Shown piece by piece: positions 7,593 to 16,548 of a stretch of DNA of 64,000 nucleotides. Where the stretch lies: contig NZ_JAKRVX010000001.1 in assembly GCF_023638035.1 (NCBI RefSeq), positions 124,001-188,000 on the forward strand. The letters run 5' to 3'. Source of the stretch: Natronocalculus amylovorans (lineage in GTDB: Archaea > Halobacteriota > Halobacteria > Halobacteriales > Haloferacaceae). Position numbers and translations under genes: made by a program. Under the pieces are notes generated by a model. That model saw only the letters and a list, made by a program, of their open reading frames with translations. It searched no databases and was not told where the DNA came from. How positions within the stretch are numbered: position 1 is the stretch's first letter; the number at the start of each line of letters is the position of its first letter.

Positions 7593-9320
7593 ATGACTGA
7601 CCCGTCTTCGCTTACCGTGACGATAGTTGACGGGTACGTGGACGAACCGGCACATTTCGGCGTGCCGCCGTACATTTCAACGTACCCGCGATTCACTGCG
7701 GGTGCGCTTGTTGATGCAGGTGTTCCAGCGCAACAGATCACGTATCATACGATCGACGAACTCCGTGAAGACCGACAAAAATGGGGTGACGTTGCGCGAG
7801 CAGACCTCTTCATCTACGTTGGCGGGATGACTGTCCCTGGAAAGTACGTTGGCGGAACACCTGCAGAGCCTGATGAAGTAAAAGAGCTAGCATGGACTGC
7901 CGATGGAGTCACGCTGTTAGGCGGTCCTGTGCGGTTCGGTGTTGGTGAGGAGAACGCAGGAGGAGTTGAAACCGAACGAAAAGATCTCGACTACCAGTTC
8001 GTTGCGAAAGGAGATATTGAGGCTGCAGCGTTTGATCTCGTTGAAAACGGGCTCGAAGGGTTTAATAACCGAATGCGAGACAATTCGGAGCTCGATCGAT
8101 GGGCCGAATACGGCGCGTTCATCGTCGAACAGCATCCGAATCATCCGGAACATCTGATCTGTGAGATGGAGACCTCTCGCGGCTGTGCATACCGCTGTTC
8201 ATTCTGTACGGAGCCATTATACGGCAATCCGGCATTCCGAACGGCAGACTCGGTTGTGCGAGAGGTCGAAGCGCTCTATTCTCGTGGGGCTCGCCACTAC
8301 CGTCTTGGTCGACAAGCAGATATTCTCGCATTTGGCGGTGACGGTGAAGCACCGAATCCAGACGCACTCCGACGACTCTACGGAGGGATTCGAGAGGTTG
8401 CACCCGATCTTGGGACGCTCCATCTCGATAATATGAACCCGATCACGATCGCTCGCTGGCCAGAGGAGAGCCGCGAATGTATTCGGATCATTGCAAAACA
8501 TAATACGCCCGGTGATACAGCCGCATTTGGACTTGAGTCTGCAGACCCGGTTGTCCAAGAAGAGAACAACCTCAACGTCTCTGCGGAGGAGTGTTTCCAA
8601 GCGGTAAAGATTGTCAACGAGGAAGCGGGCTGGCGTCCAGGCGAGGATCGATCGGATGCGCCGACACACGGCGAGCAGGCGGCTAACCGGCTGCCAAAGC
8701 TTCTGCCTGGAATTAACCTCTTGCATGGACTCAAAGGGGAAACCCGCGAAACCTATGAGCATAACAAGCAGTTCCTCAAGCGCGTGTACGATGAGGGTTT
8801 GATGGTACGACGGATCAATATCCGACAGGTGATGGCATTTGCCGGCACGGAGATGTCAACGACTGGTGCCCAGATTGCACAAGATCATAAAGAGCTGTTT
8901 CAGACATACAAACGGGAAGTGAGAGCGGAGATTGACCAGCCAATGCTTCGGCGGCTCGCGCCTGCAGGAACGATTCTCCCGGATGTCCACCTCGAATATC
9001 ATCAGGATGGGCGAACATTTGGTCGCCAGCTTGGAACGTATCCGCTCCTTGTTGGGATTCCGGGCGAGCGCGAACTCGGATCCATTATTGATGTTGCAAT
9101 CGTCGATCACGGCTACCGATCGGTCACCGGTGTTCCGTATCCGTTTGATTTCAACAACGCATCAATGAATGAGCTGTCGACGCTCCCACGCGTTGGGAAA
9201 CAGCGTGCTGGCGATCTTATTGTGGGCCGCCCATACAAAAACCTCGAAGAAATTAGTGCTGTTGTTGATCCCAGTGTTGACCTTTCGGCGTTTACGACAA
9301 CTGACGCCCTCAATAAATAA
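7593..9320 (+). CDS. Radical SAM protein with C-terminal helix-hairpin-helix
   Basis: A 575-residue protein. The [4Fe-4S]/SAM motif CAYRCSFC has cysteines at 198, 202 and 205. The N-terminal 190 residues resemble a cobalamin-binding-like Rossmann region, without the DxHxxG motif being clear. The last 45 residues (NASMNELSTLPRVGKQRAGDL) form a helix-hairpin-helix, a nucleic-acid-binding fold. This architecture is shared by a conserved archaeal family related to YgiQ. The combination suggests modification of a nucleic acid or a large substrate; the reaction is unknown. It is followed after 12 bases by a metallo-hydrolase. Confidence 0.8.
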   Translation: MTDPSSLTVTIVDGYVDEPAHFGVPPYISTYPRFTAGALVDAGVPAQQITYHTIDELREDRQKWGDVARADLFIYVGGMTVPGKYVGGTPAEPDEVKELAWTADGVTLLGGPVRFGVGEENAGGVETERKDLDYQFVAKGDIEAAAFDLVENGLEGFNNRMRDNSELDRWAEYGAFIVEQHPNHPEHLICEMETSRGCAYRCSFCTEPLYGNPAFRTADSVVREVEALYSRGARHYRLGRQADILAFGGDGEAPNPDALRRLYGGIREVAPDLGTLHLDNMNPITIARWPEESRECIRIIAKHNTPGDTAAFGLESADPVVQEENNLNVSAEECFQAVKIVNEEAGWRPGEDRSDAPTHGEQAANRLPKLLPGINLLHGLKGETRETYEHNKQFLKRVYDEGLMVRRINIRQVMAFAGTEMSTTGAQIAQDHKELFQTYKREVRAEIDQPMLRRLAPAGTILPDVHLEYHQDGRTFGRQLGTYPLLVGIPGERELGSIIDVAIVDHGYRSVTGVPYPFDFNNASMNELSTLPRVGKQRAGDLIVGRPYKNLEEISAVVDPSVDLSAFTTTDALNK

Positions 9321-9332
9321 CAACGAACCCTT

Positions 9333-10139
9333 ATGAGGCCTGTAGAAATCGATCGGTTCTCTGTTCCAGTTGAAACACGGGCACCAACTGGTCAGACAAA
9401 TGCATATCTCATTCAGGAGGTAGAGACAGACGAAACCGTACTGATTGACCCCGCAGGCCGGATCGACGCGTTGGATGCTGCAGTAGCTGAACAGTCAGTC
9501 GCCCATATTGCGGTGACACATTCTCATCCGGACCATGTTGGCGCGGTGCTCGCATATGGAATGCAAAGTACCGCAGATATCTGGAGCGTTCATACACACG
9601 AAACGCGGCTTGCCGAAGCGATCGGTGTCTATCCTGCCCAGACGTTCCGTGATGGAGACCAGATTGGCCCCGTTACTGCGATCGCAACGCCAGGTCATGC
9701 AGCGGACCATGTTGCATTTGAGATCAAGACACAGGATGGTGATCATGCACTCATCTGTGGTGATCTTGCGATCGAACCGGGCAGCATCTTTGTTGGTGGT
9801 GCGGATGGTGATATGAACGCGTACCTGAACTCCCTTCGACTACTCCGGAACCGAGAGCCAGATGTTCTCTATCCTGGCCATGGAGACCCCATTACGGAGC
9901 CTGTCAAGACGATCGATCGATTGATACAACATCGCCATGAGCGAGAGGCACGCGTACATGCCGCGATCAAGACTGGTTCAACATCACCGGATACAATCTT
10001 GGAGGCAGCATACGACAAAGATCTCACTGGCGTCCGTGACCTTGCACGGCTCACGGTTATTGCACATATCGAAAAATTGGCTGCCGAATCAAAGATAGAG
10101 TGGAACCCAGACACCGAGTATGTGACACGCACTGAGTGA
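9333..10139 (+). CDS. MBL-fold metallo-hydrolase, LACTB2/glyoxalase II-like
   Basis: A 268-residue metallo-beta-lactamase-fold enzyme. The metal motif HSHPDH has H63, H65, D67 and H68; later ligands are in TPGHAADHV, CGDL and YPGHGDP. The C-terminal 60 residues form the winged-helix-like extension found in LACTB2-type members (VIAHIEKLAAESKIEW). Relatives are thioester hydrolases or RNases. It lies 12 bases after the radical SAM gene in the same direction, so co-transcription is likely. Substrate is unknown. Confidence 0.82.
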   Translation: MRPVEIDRFSVPVETRAPTGQTNAYLIQEVETDETVLIDPAGRIDALDAAVAEQSVAHIAVTHSHPDHVGAVLAYGMQSTADIWSVHTHETRLAEAIGVYPAQTFRDGDQIGPVTAIATPGHAADHVAFEIKTQDGDHALICGDLAIEPGSIFVGGADGDMNAYLNSLRLLRNREPDVLYPGHGDPITEPVKTIDRLIQHRHEREARVHAAIKTGSTSPDTILEAAYDKDLTGVRDLARLTVIAHIEKLAAESKIEWNPDTEYVTRTE

Positions 10140-10175
10140 CGACGATGTTTTATTCATTGCACAGCCACAACTGGT

Positions 10176-10853
10176 ATGGAGTCGCTTGAGGCCGAGTTAG
10201 CGCGTGCCCGCGAACTTGATGAGACAGAACTTGCGGATGCAATCGAGTCGATCGGGTTTGAGTGTACCCGATGTGGGGCGTGTTGTAAAGGGTATGAGGC
10301 TGAAGAGAGCGACTGTCACACCACAACAGAGCCGCACACGGCGACCATTTTCCCTGACGAAGTACGAGCGGTTGCAGATGCAGCCAGCTACGATTGGCGA
10401 GATGTTGCCCGTCCGATGCCGTATGGCCTCACAACAAAAGACGACGGCACACAGACCGGCGAGACTTTTGAATGGGCACTGCAGACAACATCCTGTGGCG
10501 ATTGTACATTCTATCGGGAGGACGAGGGTGTTGGACGGTGTGCAGTACATACCGATCGCCCGCTAATCTGCCAAACATACCCGTTCAGTGTCGATCTTGG
10601 TGGAACCACCCAACCGATGGGTGAGCCAGTAGACCAGCATGGCGCTGTGCGAGCACACGAATGTGAGGGGCTTGGCCGAGATATTTCACGGACCGACGCT
10701 GAATCGCTCGCGGAGGCACTTAAAAAGCGTGCGATTCGAGAGCTTACGGAAGCGATCGGTGTTCGTGATACTTACCGCCCCATCTCTGGGGAATCTGTTG
10801 TTGTCTACGACTCAGAAGGGCCAAAACGACAGGATGGGCGCACGATCGAGTGA
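10176..10853 (+). CDS. YkgJ family cysteine cluster protein
   Basis: A 225-residue protein with the YkgJ/UPF0153 pattern: CTRCGACCKG near residue 28-37, CGDC near 109, then RCAVH and RPLICQTYPF. These cysteines probably bind an iron-sulfur cluster or zinc. Function of the family is not established. A TATA-like TTTTATTC at about 10149-10156 lies 26 bases before the ATG and supports this start, so the gene probably has its own promoter. Confidence 0.82.
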   Translation: MESLEAELARARELDETELADAIESIGFECTRCGACCKGYEAEESDCHTTTEPHTATIFPDEVRAVADAASYDWRDVARPMPYGLTTKDDGTQTGETFEWALQTTSCGDCTFYREDEGVGRCAVHTDRPLICQTYPFSVDLGGTTQPMGEPVDQHGAVRAHECEGLGRDISRTDAESLAEALKKRAIRELTEAIGVRDTYRPISGESVVVYDSEGPKRQDGRTIE

Positions 10854-10943
10854 GCACCAAGGCGCGAATCGGGAGACAGCAGAGACTGCGGGCGGTAGTT
10901 CTATAACTGTCGGAGAGTATGAATGGATAGAGGTCTTACGCCT

Positions 10944-11354
10944 ATGGAAATCTCGGATCGACTCCTTTGTCTGTTCAGTGCGGAAGTGACTGCTGATGAT
11001 GAAACGTATACGGTTGAGATTCCGCGTCGAGAGATCGAAACCGGCTCGATCGAACCCGGAGAAACCTATCGTGTTGCGCTGATTTCCCGCGAGCCAGTTG
11101 CTGAGGAATCACCGTCCCAAACCACGGATATCGCTGATGTCCACACCGATGGACCGCAACCACCTGTTGAAGCGGGTGAGCTTCGATACGTTGAAATCGA
11201 AGATATTGGAAAGCAAGGCGATGGTATTGCCCGTGTTGAGCGTGGCTATGTGATTATTGTTCCTGATGCAGAGATCGGAGAGCGCGTGAAAATCGAAGTC
11301 TCAGAAGTCAAATCGAACTTCGCAGTTGGCGAAGTGGTTGACGAAGAATTGTAA
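10944..11354 (+). CDS. TRAM domain protein
   Basis: A 136-residue protein with a TRAM domain in its last 60 residues (VEIEDIGKQGDGIARVERGYVIIVPDAEIGERVKIEV), an OB-like RNA-binding module. The N-terminal half is a short haloarchaeal region beginning MEISDRLLCLFSAEV, which sets the chosen ATG at 10944. An in-frame ATG at 10923 exists. A TATAAC at 10902-10907 predicts transcription starting near 10928, which would exclude the upstream ATG. Stand-alone TRAM proteins act as RNA chaperones in some archaea. Confidence 0.8.
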   Translation: MEISDRLLCLFSAEVTADDETYTVEIPRREIETGSIEPGETYRVALISREPVAEESPSQTTDIADVHTDGPQPPVEAGELRYVEIEDIGKQGDGIARVERGYVIIVPDAEIGERVKIEVSEVKSNFAVGEVVDEEL

Positions 11355-11364
11355 ACGCTGCGTC

Positions 11365-12090
11365 TCACTCTTTTTTTGCGTTCCAGTACGAAACAGAAGC
11401 GACTGCATCACCGAGTGGTGTTGACCCAAGTGCAGTATCAACCGTTCTAAACGGTCTCGCAACCGCACCAGGAAGCTCTCTGTAAAATCCGTATGGAAGC
11501 ATAAAGTCATGCGTCGCAGCAGCGAGCGAAAGCCCAGAATCTGCGAGCAGACTCTCGACGTCCCGCTTCGAATAGAGTCGTGATCCCATCGGAAGTAACC
11601 AGTTGTACAGTACACGTGTGCTTGGCCGAGTGAACGTGTCAAAGAATACCTGCTCTTTAGAGACTCGGCGAAGCTCACGAAGGAACGTCACTGGCGTGTC
11701 TGCAAGATGGAAAAATCGCATTGCAAAGACCGCATCGAAGTGATCGTCCGGGAACGGGAGCCGCGCAGCATCCCCACGCATAAATTCAACACTGCCAGAG
11801 ACACCAGCGCGTTGTGCCTTTTTTCGTCCCTTTGCCATCATTGCTGGGGAGATATCAAGTCCAATGATATCTGCGCCACGCTCAGCAAGCATGACAGTAA
11901 AACGGCCTGTTCCACAGGCAACTTCGAGGATTCGCTTGTCTTCGACAGGGCCTAGCGCATCCAATACCGCTTGTTTCTCACGGAGGTCGATCAATTCACC
12001 GCCCCCGGTGAACCGTTTGTCGTCATACTCATCGGCGACATCGTCCGCTTGGTACCATTCCTTTCCTTTCACACTACCTACTACTTTCAC
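11365..12090 (-). CDS. Class I SAM-dependent methyltransferase
   Basis: A 241-residue methyltransferase. SAM motif I is ILEVACGTGRFTVMLAERGA, followed by GLDIS, MRGDAARLPFPDDHFDAVFAM and RVSKEQVFF, the layout of UbiE/Methyltransf_11 enzymes. The substrate is unknown. The frame opens with GTG at 12090; a second in-frame GTG at 12072 would start the protein at VKGKEWYQADDVADEY, closer to where family similarity seems to begin. It converges on the TRAM gene with 10 bases between stops. Confidence 0.8.
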   Translation of the reverse strand: MKVVGSVKGKEWYQADDVADEYDDKRFTGGGELIDLREKQAVLDALGPVEDKRILEVACGTGRFTVMLAERGADIIGLDISPAMMAKGRKKAQRAGVSGSVEFMRGDAARLPFPDDHFDAVFAMRFFHLADTPVTFLRELRRVSKEQVFFDTFTRPSTRVLYNWLLPMGSRLYSKRDVESLLADSGLSLAAATHDFMLPYGFYRELPGAVARPFRTVDTALGSTPLGDAVASVSYWNAKKE

Positions 12091-12128
12091 CCAAGGAACA
12101 AAACCGTACTGATGACTGTTGAATACCG

Positions 12129-12521
12129 CTACCCACTCACGTGGGTCCGGTCAGTTGGGATTTTAATGATAACACGCTGACCGGATTCATCCCCATGGTG
12201 TGGATATGTTTCGACACCCATGTATTTGGTTGCAAGTTTGTCAATATGTGTAACTGCGCCATCATCAATCAGTTCTGCCTTTCCACGAACTGAAATATAT
12301 CGATAGGGATCATCCGGATCGAGAATTGAAACACCAACCTTCGGATTCGCTTTGATATTCTTTTCTTTTCTGCGGCCACGAGCGGTGTTGAGTAAGATGT
12401 ACTCACCATCGAGATGATCAACCCATACTGGAGTCACGTGTGGTGTGCCATCAGGATTGATTGTTGACAGATGCGCAAACGATTTCTTTTCAAGAATGTC
12501 GATGTGAGACGCTGGGATCAT
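12129..12521 (-). CDS. PPOX-class F420-dependent oxidoreductase
   Basis: A 130-residue split-barrel flavoprotein family member. It begins MIPASHIDILEKKSFAHLSTINPDGTPHVTPVW, the usual start of the PPOX-class F420 family, which fixes the ATG at 12521. RGRRKEKNIKANPKVGVSILDPD carries the cofactor-binding basic residues. Members reduce or oxidise small molecules with F420H2 or bind FMN or heme. The 141-bp gap to the divergent winged-helix gene probably holds both promoters. Confidence 0.8.
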   Translation of the reverse strand: MIPASHIDILEKKSFAHLSTINPDGTPHVTPVWVDHLDGEYILLNTARGRRKEKNIKANPKVGVSILDPDDPYRYISVRGKAELIDDGAVTHIDKLATKYMGVETYPHHGDESGQRVIIKIPTDRTHVSG

Positions 12522-12619
12522 GGTCGAACTACGGTTGGGTCTGTGAAAAGTGGTCGTAAAGAACTGTATCGATCGTGAACATACAATGTGATAATAGGAC
12601 ATTATACTATACGAACAAC

Positions 12620-12629
12620 ATTGCGCAAT
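12620..12629. promoter_or_regulatory. Small palindrome in divergent promoter region
   Basis: ATTGCGCAAT, a perfect 10-bp palindrome, lies 34 bases before the winged-helix regulator start and about 100 bases before the divergent flavoprotein gene. It is close to the position expected for a TATA element or operator, so autoregulation is possible. It is short and may be chance. Confidence 0.3.
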
Positions 12630-12662
12630 ATGTAGACAACCTTTACCATGTACCTCTGACTC

Positions 12663-12944
12663 ATGAGTGGTATGAGCACTAGTCCAGTTGAAACGAAACC
12701 ACAAGACCACCTGACCCAAGCCGAATTTCGTGATCGACTACGTGAGCTTCCACCAAGCGCAAAGCTTGTCGCTAAAGTACTAGAAGGTGACGAGCCACTA
12801 TCGCAGGGCCAACTTGCGGAAGAATCGCTCCTACCAGACCGTACTGTTCGATACGCGCTCAACCGTCTCGATGACTCCGGACTGATCGGATCACGGTATA
12901 GCTTCAAGGACGCTCGAAAACAGGTCTATTACCTGAACGCGTAG
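12663..12944 (+). CDS. Winged helix DNA-binding protein, MarR/TrmB-like
   Basis: A 93-residue protein. After a short acidic N terminus comes LRELPPSAKLVAKVLEGDEPLSQGQLAEESLLPDRTVRYALNRLDDSGLIGSRY, one winged helix with the recognition helix around TVRYALNRL, then KQVYYLNA as the wing end. Single-domain proteins like this are common haloarchaeal regulators. ATG at 12663 is used; an in-frame ATG three codons later (12672) is possible. Target genes are unknown; the divergent flavoprotein is a candidate. Confidence 0.8.
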   Translation: MSGMSTSPVETKPQDHLTQAEFRDRLRELPPSAKLVAKVLEGDEPLSQGQLAEESLLPDRTVRYALNRLDDSGLIGSRYSFKDARKQVYYLNA

Positions 12945-13034
12945 AACAGTCGTGTTTCGTTCGATCTCGTGACTGACCAATCGAACGAAGAACTACATCC
13001 CGTCTTTTATATTGCCGCTCGCTGAGTACTGTGT

Positions 13035-13940
13035 ATGGAGCTATCGGTCGTTGTGCCGACACTAAATGGCCGTGATCGGCTCGGTGGGTGCCTTGATGCG
13101 CTCTCACGCGCAGCACCAGATGCGGAGGTGATTGTTGTTAACGGCCCATCTGCAGATGGGACGACCGGTATGGTGCGTGACCGAGACGATGTTGATGTTC
13201 TTGTTGAGGTATCCGCACGAATGGTGACCGTTGCCCGTAATGCAGGGATTGAGGTTGCATCTGGTGATGTAATTGCGATCGTTGGCTACGATGTCCATGT
13301 GTCTCCAAATTGGATAGCGGGGATCACAGCTGGGTTTGAAAACGCATCGGTTGTAACCGGGCCAGTACAGAAAGCCGATTCTGAAGCGCGGTCGTCAGTT
13401 GAGCAGCGAACAATCGCTGGGCGAAGTGTCACATATGTTCAAACCGATAACGTTGCTTTTGAAGCGGATACACTCACCGGGCTTGATGGCTATGATGAGT
13501 ATCTTGCAACAGGGGGGTCACGTGACATCTCACATCGGCTTGCTGGGATGAGCGAATCAGTTGCATACGAGCCATCAATGTGTGTAACACGGATTAACTC
13601 AGACGGCAACGACCGAGATTGGGGCTGGAAGTATCGAGCACTTGCGTATCGGCTCGTTAAAAACTACGGCATCCGACCAACGGTTTGTCGGCGAACCCTG
13701 TCTCACGCAACGAGTGATAGCATTGCTGCAGCGAAAGATGTTGCCAGAGGAGAGGGTAAACCATCAGCATGGTTTGGGACTGGAAGAGACGTTGTGGTTG
13801 GTATGACAACAGGATTTTCAGATGGGCTTGTGGCACGGGCGCGCGATCGATCGCCGTCCCGAAACCCACATGGAATCTCGAAACGCGCAGACAGAGCCGT
13901 TGCACGATACGATTGGCGGAACATGACTAATCAAGAGTGA
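13035..13940 (+). CDS. Family 2 glycosyltransferase
   Basis: A 301-residue protein opening with MELSVVVPTLNGRDRLGGCLDAL, the GT2 start, followed by VIVVNGPSADGTTGM. The usual DxD is replaced by AIVGYDVHVSPNW, so the metal site is unusual. It has no clear membrane segments. Sugar donor and acceptor are unknown. A TATA-like TTTTATAT at about 13003-13010, 28 bases before the ATG, supports the start. It converges with the amidohydrolase gene, leaving a 7-bp gap. Confidence 0.75.
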   Translation: MELSVVVPTLNGRDRLGGCLDALSRAAPDAEVIVVNGPSADGTTGMVRDRDDVDVLVEVSARMVTVARNAGIEVASGDVIAIVGYDVHVSPNWIAGITAGFENASVVTGPVQKADSEARSSVEQRTIAGRSVTYVQTDNVAFEADTLTGLDGYDEYLATGGSRDISHRLAGMSESVAYEPSMCVTRINSDGNDRDWGWKYRALAYRLVKNYGIRPTVCRRTLSHATSDSIAAAKDVARGEGKPSAWFGTGRDVVVGMTTGFSDGLVARARDRSPSRNPHGISKRADRAVARYDWRNMTNQE

Positions 13941-13947
13941 ACGACAG

Positions 13948-14775
13948 CTATCCTCCACCGGGTGCAAGCCCAGGGATTACCCTCGACGGATTTTTATTAA
14001 ATACTCGATTCATTGCGTCTTCAGGAACATCCAACGTAAGAATCTCCATGACTGCAACGTTTTGGTGAGTTTCAGGGGCACCACTTGCAAAGAGAATCCG
14101 ATCGGGATGCTCAATCAGTCCACGTTTTAGAATATCTCGATACCGCACGAACCAGGTGTCGAGATGGAGTGAATCAAACTCACCAAGCAGATCAATTGAT
14201 TGTTCCATCCGGGAGCGATCAAGCGGAAACCCGCCAAATCCAGTTATAATCACAGGGTATGAGGTTGGTAAGAGTGCGTCTACGATCGCGCTTGGCGGGC
14301 ATCCTGGGCGTGCATATGCCAACACAGGTGCGCGAACAGTTGATAACGTTTCAAGCACCGCTTGAGTTGGAACACCATCATATACGGGATCAAGGACAAA
14401 GCCATGAAACCGGTCATCGTATGCGTACTGCTCAACATCAGCCGGTTTTGTGTGGTGGTCTTTTTTTGTTGTGATGGTGTTTCGGAGAATTGAGGCAGTC
14501 CCCGTACGAGGATAACGAGGCCCACTAAGGCGAGCAAATGCAAGAAACGGGCGATCGACACTCAAGCGAGCAACGGCATTGTTTGCACGAAGATAGCCTT
14601 TGTCTCGAGGCTGTGGACTGGGAGAGACTACCGATCGAACAACGCCCGCCTGATGGCACTCTCGTTCCAACCGTTCGGGCGTCACATCACGACCATGTAT
14701 CTCGACGGCGACTGCATCCGCATCAAGATGTGCATGCACATCGACAATACGGAAGCCGTGCTCCAGTTCTAACAT
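13948..14775 (-). CDS. Amidohydrolase-family TIM-barrel protein
   Basis: A 275-residue protein. VDVHAHLDADAV near the N terminus gives the HxH metal pair of the amidohydrolase/TatD-like superfamily; other barrel ends are FARLSGPR, VLAYARPGCPP, VIITGFGGFPLD and LFASGAPETH. Substrate is unknown. The start is placed at ATG 14775 because a TATA element (ATATAAAA at 14797-14804 on the plus strand) lies 25 bases upstream, as for leaderless genes; a GTG 21 bases further up would sit inside that promoter. The thermosome gene diverges from it. Confidence 0.75.
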   Translation of the reverse strand: MLELEHGFRIVDVHAHLDADAVAVEIHGRDVTPERLERECHQAGVVRSVVSPSPQPRDKGYLRANNAVARLSVDRPFLAFARLSGPRYPRTGTASILRNTITTKKDHHTKPADVEQYAYDDRFHGFVLDPVYDGVPTQAVLETLSTVRAPVLAYARPGCPPSAIVDALLPTSYPVIITGFGGFPLDRSRMEQSIDLLGEFDSLHLDTWFVRYRDILKRGLIEHPDRILFASGAPETHQNVAVMEILTLDVPEDAMNRVFNKNPSRVIPGLAPGGG

Positions 14776-14796
14776 TACTGATAGGTCGAGAGACAC

Positions 14797-14804
14797 ATAT
14801 AAAA
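14797..14804 (-). promoter_or_regulatory. TATA element of the amidohydrolase gene
   Basis: TTTTATAT on the minus strand, centred 25 bases before the ATG at 14775. This spacing fits a leaderless transcript and decides the start codon. Confidence 0.6.
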
Positions 14805-14886
14805 TAGTTTAATTAATGCAGTCGCAAGGCATGCGAACAGTTGTCTCACCGCCCTCTGGCGTTTTTTGCTATGAAATTTAGAAAGC

Positions 14887-14894
14887 TATATATA
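14887..14894 (+). promoter_or_regulatory. TATA element of the thermosome gene
   Basis: TATATATA preceded by a purine-rich GAAAGC that could serve as BRE. Transcription should start near 14915, leaving a leader of about 15 bases before the thermosome ATG. Confidence 0.65.
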
Positions 14895-14916
14895 GAACCG
14901 CAAACCATGATTGTGT

Positions 14917-14921
14917 GAGGT
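14917..14921 (+). promoter_or_regulatory. Shine-Dalgarno-like site of the thermosome gene
   Basis: GAGGT, 8 bases before the ATG at 14930. Leadered genes with such a site look rare in this window. It favours 14930 over the in-frame GTG at 14915, which lies almost at the predicted transcription start. Confidence 0.55.
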
Positions 14922-14929
14922 TATTCATT

Positions 14930-16495
14930 ATGGCATCACGAATGCAGCAACCACTGTTCATCCTCTCGGAGGGAAGCCAACGAACACGCGGGCAGGCCGC
15001 CCAAGACTCGAACATTCGGGCAGGGAAGGCCGTCGCGAATTCGGTTCGGACCACGCTTGGCCCGCGCGGGATGGACAAAATGCTCGTTGACTCTTCCGGC
15101 GATGTGGTGATCACAAACGACGGAGCAACCATCCTCAACAAGATGGATATCGAGCATCCGGCCGCACAGATGATCGTCGAAGTTTCGGAGACCCAAGAGA
15201 TCGAAGTTGGTGACGGGACAACAACCGCAGCAGTGCTCTCCGGTGAACTCCTCGCGAAAGCAGAGGATCTTCTTGAGCAAGATCTTCATCCGACAGTCAT
15301 TGTTGAAGGCTATCACGAGGCAGCACGTCTCGCACAAGAGGCAATTGAAAACGAAGTGCTTGATATCGATCTTGAAGATGATATTCTCGAACAGGTCGCA
15401 GAATCAAGCATGACCGGAAAAGGAACCGGTGATGTGACTGCAGATGTGCTTGCAAGACAGGTCGTCTCCGCAGTCCGTCAAGTCGCTGTCGACGATGTCA
15501 ACCGTGAAGACATCCACATCCACACCCGAACCGGTGCATCCTCAAGCGCGACGGAGCTTGTGGAGGGCGTTATTGTTGACAAAGCACCAGTCAACGACAA
15601 CATGCCACGATCGGTTCAGGATGCAACCGTTGCGATCCTCGATGCAAAGCTCGACGTTCGAAAAGGCGAAGTTGACACGGAGTACAACATCACCTCCGTT
15701 GACCAACTCAACGCAGCGATCGAGGCGGAAGAAGGTGAACTCCGTGGCTACGCAGAGTCACTGAAAGAAGCAGGCGTTGACGTACTCTTCTGCACGAAAA
15801 AGATCGAGGATCGCGTTGCAGGATACCTTGCAGATCACGGCATTCTGGCATTCAAGAGCGTCAAATCCAAGGACGCCAAATCGCTTGCAAAAGCAACCGG
15901 TGCAAAACGCCTCGGCACGCTCAAAGATCTCGATGAGTCAGATATCGGCAGCGCAGACTCGATCGATGTTCGAAAGTTCGGCGACGACGAGCTTACCTTC
16001 ATTGAAGGTGGCACTGACGCAAAGAATGTAACGCTGTTCGTTCGTGGTGGAACAGAGCACGTTGTTGATGAGCTCGAACGCGCACTGAACGATGCGATCG
16101 ATGTTGTCATCGCTGCACTCGATAAAGGCGGCGTTGTCCCTGGTGCAGGTGCAACAGAGATTGCGATCGCAGACCATGTCCGCGGCCACGCAGCAAGTGT
16201 CGAAGGACGAAAACAGCTCGCAATTGAAGCATTCGCTGATGCGGTTGATGCGCTTCCTCGGACTCTTGCAGAGAACACCGGCATGGATTCCATCGACGCA
16301 CTGGTCGATCTTCGCGCGATGCACGATGCAGAAGGTATTGCAGGAATCATCTCAAGCGGTCGAAGCGGAGAGATCGGTAACCCGATCGAGGCAGGCATTC
16401 TTGACCCTGCTGCAGTGAAACGTGAAGCCGTCGAATCAGCCACCGAGGCGTCCACGATGATTCTCCGAATCGACGACGTCATCGCGGCAGAATAA
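14930..16495 (+). CDS. Thermosome subunit (group II chaperonin)
   Basis: A 521-residue ATP-dependent chaperonin subunit. Early motifs are [25 protein letters not shown] and [11 protein letters not shown], where the GDGTT loop binds [18 protein letters not shown] lies in the last third. Thermosomes form double rings that refold cytoplasmic proteins. The start [15 protein letters not shown] matches the family. The C terminus ends at IDDVIAAE and lacks the glycine-methionine-rich tail that many haloarchaeal subunits carry, making it shorter than usual. Haloarchaea have several paralogues; this is probably the one that lies next to the SAM hydrolase/nadM/lonB block. Confidence 0.93.
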   Translation: MASRMQQPLFILSEGSQRTRGQAAQDSNIRAGKAVANSVRTTLGPRGMDKMLVDSSGDVVITNDGATILNKMDIEHPAAQMIVEVSETQEIEVGDGTTTAAVLSGELLAKAEDLLEQDLHPTVIVEGYHEAARLAQEAIENEVLDIDLEDDILEQVAESSMTGKGTGDVTADVLARQVVSAVRQVAVDDVNREDIHIHTRTGASSSATELVEGVIVDKAPVNDNMPRSVQDATVAILDAKLDVRKGEVDTEYNITSVDQLNAAIEAEEGELRGYAESLKEAGVDVLFCTKKIEDRVAGYLADHGILAFKSVKSKDAKSLAKATGAKRLGTLKDLDESDIGSADSIDVRKFGDDELTFIEGGTDAKNVTLFVRGGTEHVVDELERALNDAIDVVIAALDKGGVVPGAGATEIAIADHVRGHAASVEGRKQLAIEAFADAVDALPRTLAENTGMDSIDALVDLRAMHDAEGIAGIISSGRSGEIGNPIEAGILDPAAVKREAVESATEASTMILRIDDVIAAE

Positions 16496-16510
16496 CCACC
16501 TCGTACAGAC

Positions 16511-16520
16511 ACTCTTTTTT
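16511..16520 (+). terminator. T-rich terminator after the thermosome gene
   Basis: ACTCTTTTTT beginning 16 bases after the thermosome stop. Archaeal termination depends on such oligo-T runs. The next gene converges from the other side, so the run also lies beyond the end of that gene. Confidence 0.5.
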
Positions 16521-16548
16521 GTACACCGTACCCTGAGCAACAGCACGC

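Noticed and set aside
14915-14929. GTG at 14915 as a leaderless start of the thermosome
   Set aside because: The extra residues (MRLFI) do not fit the family start, and a GAGGT site with 8-base spacing serves ATG 14930.
15835-16512. 225-codon Ser/Ala-rich frame opposite the thermosome
   Set aside because: Low-complexity antisense of a conserved coding sequence, with no start signals or homologous motifs.
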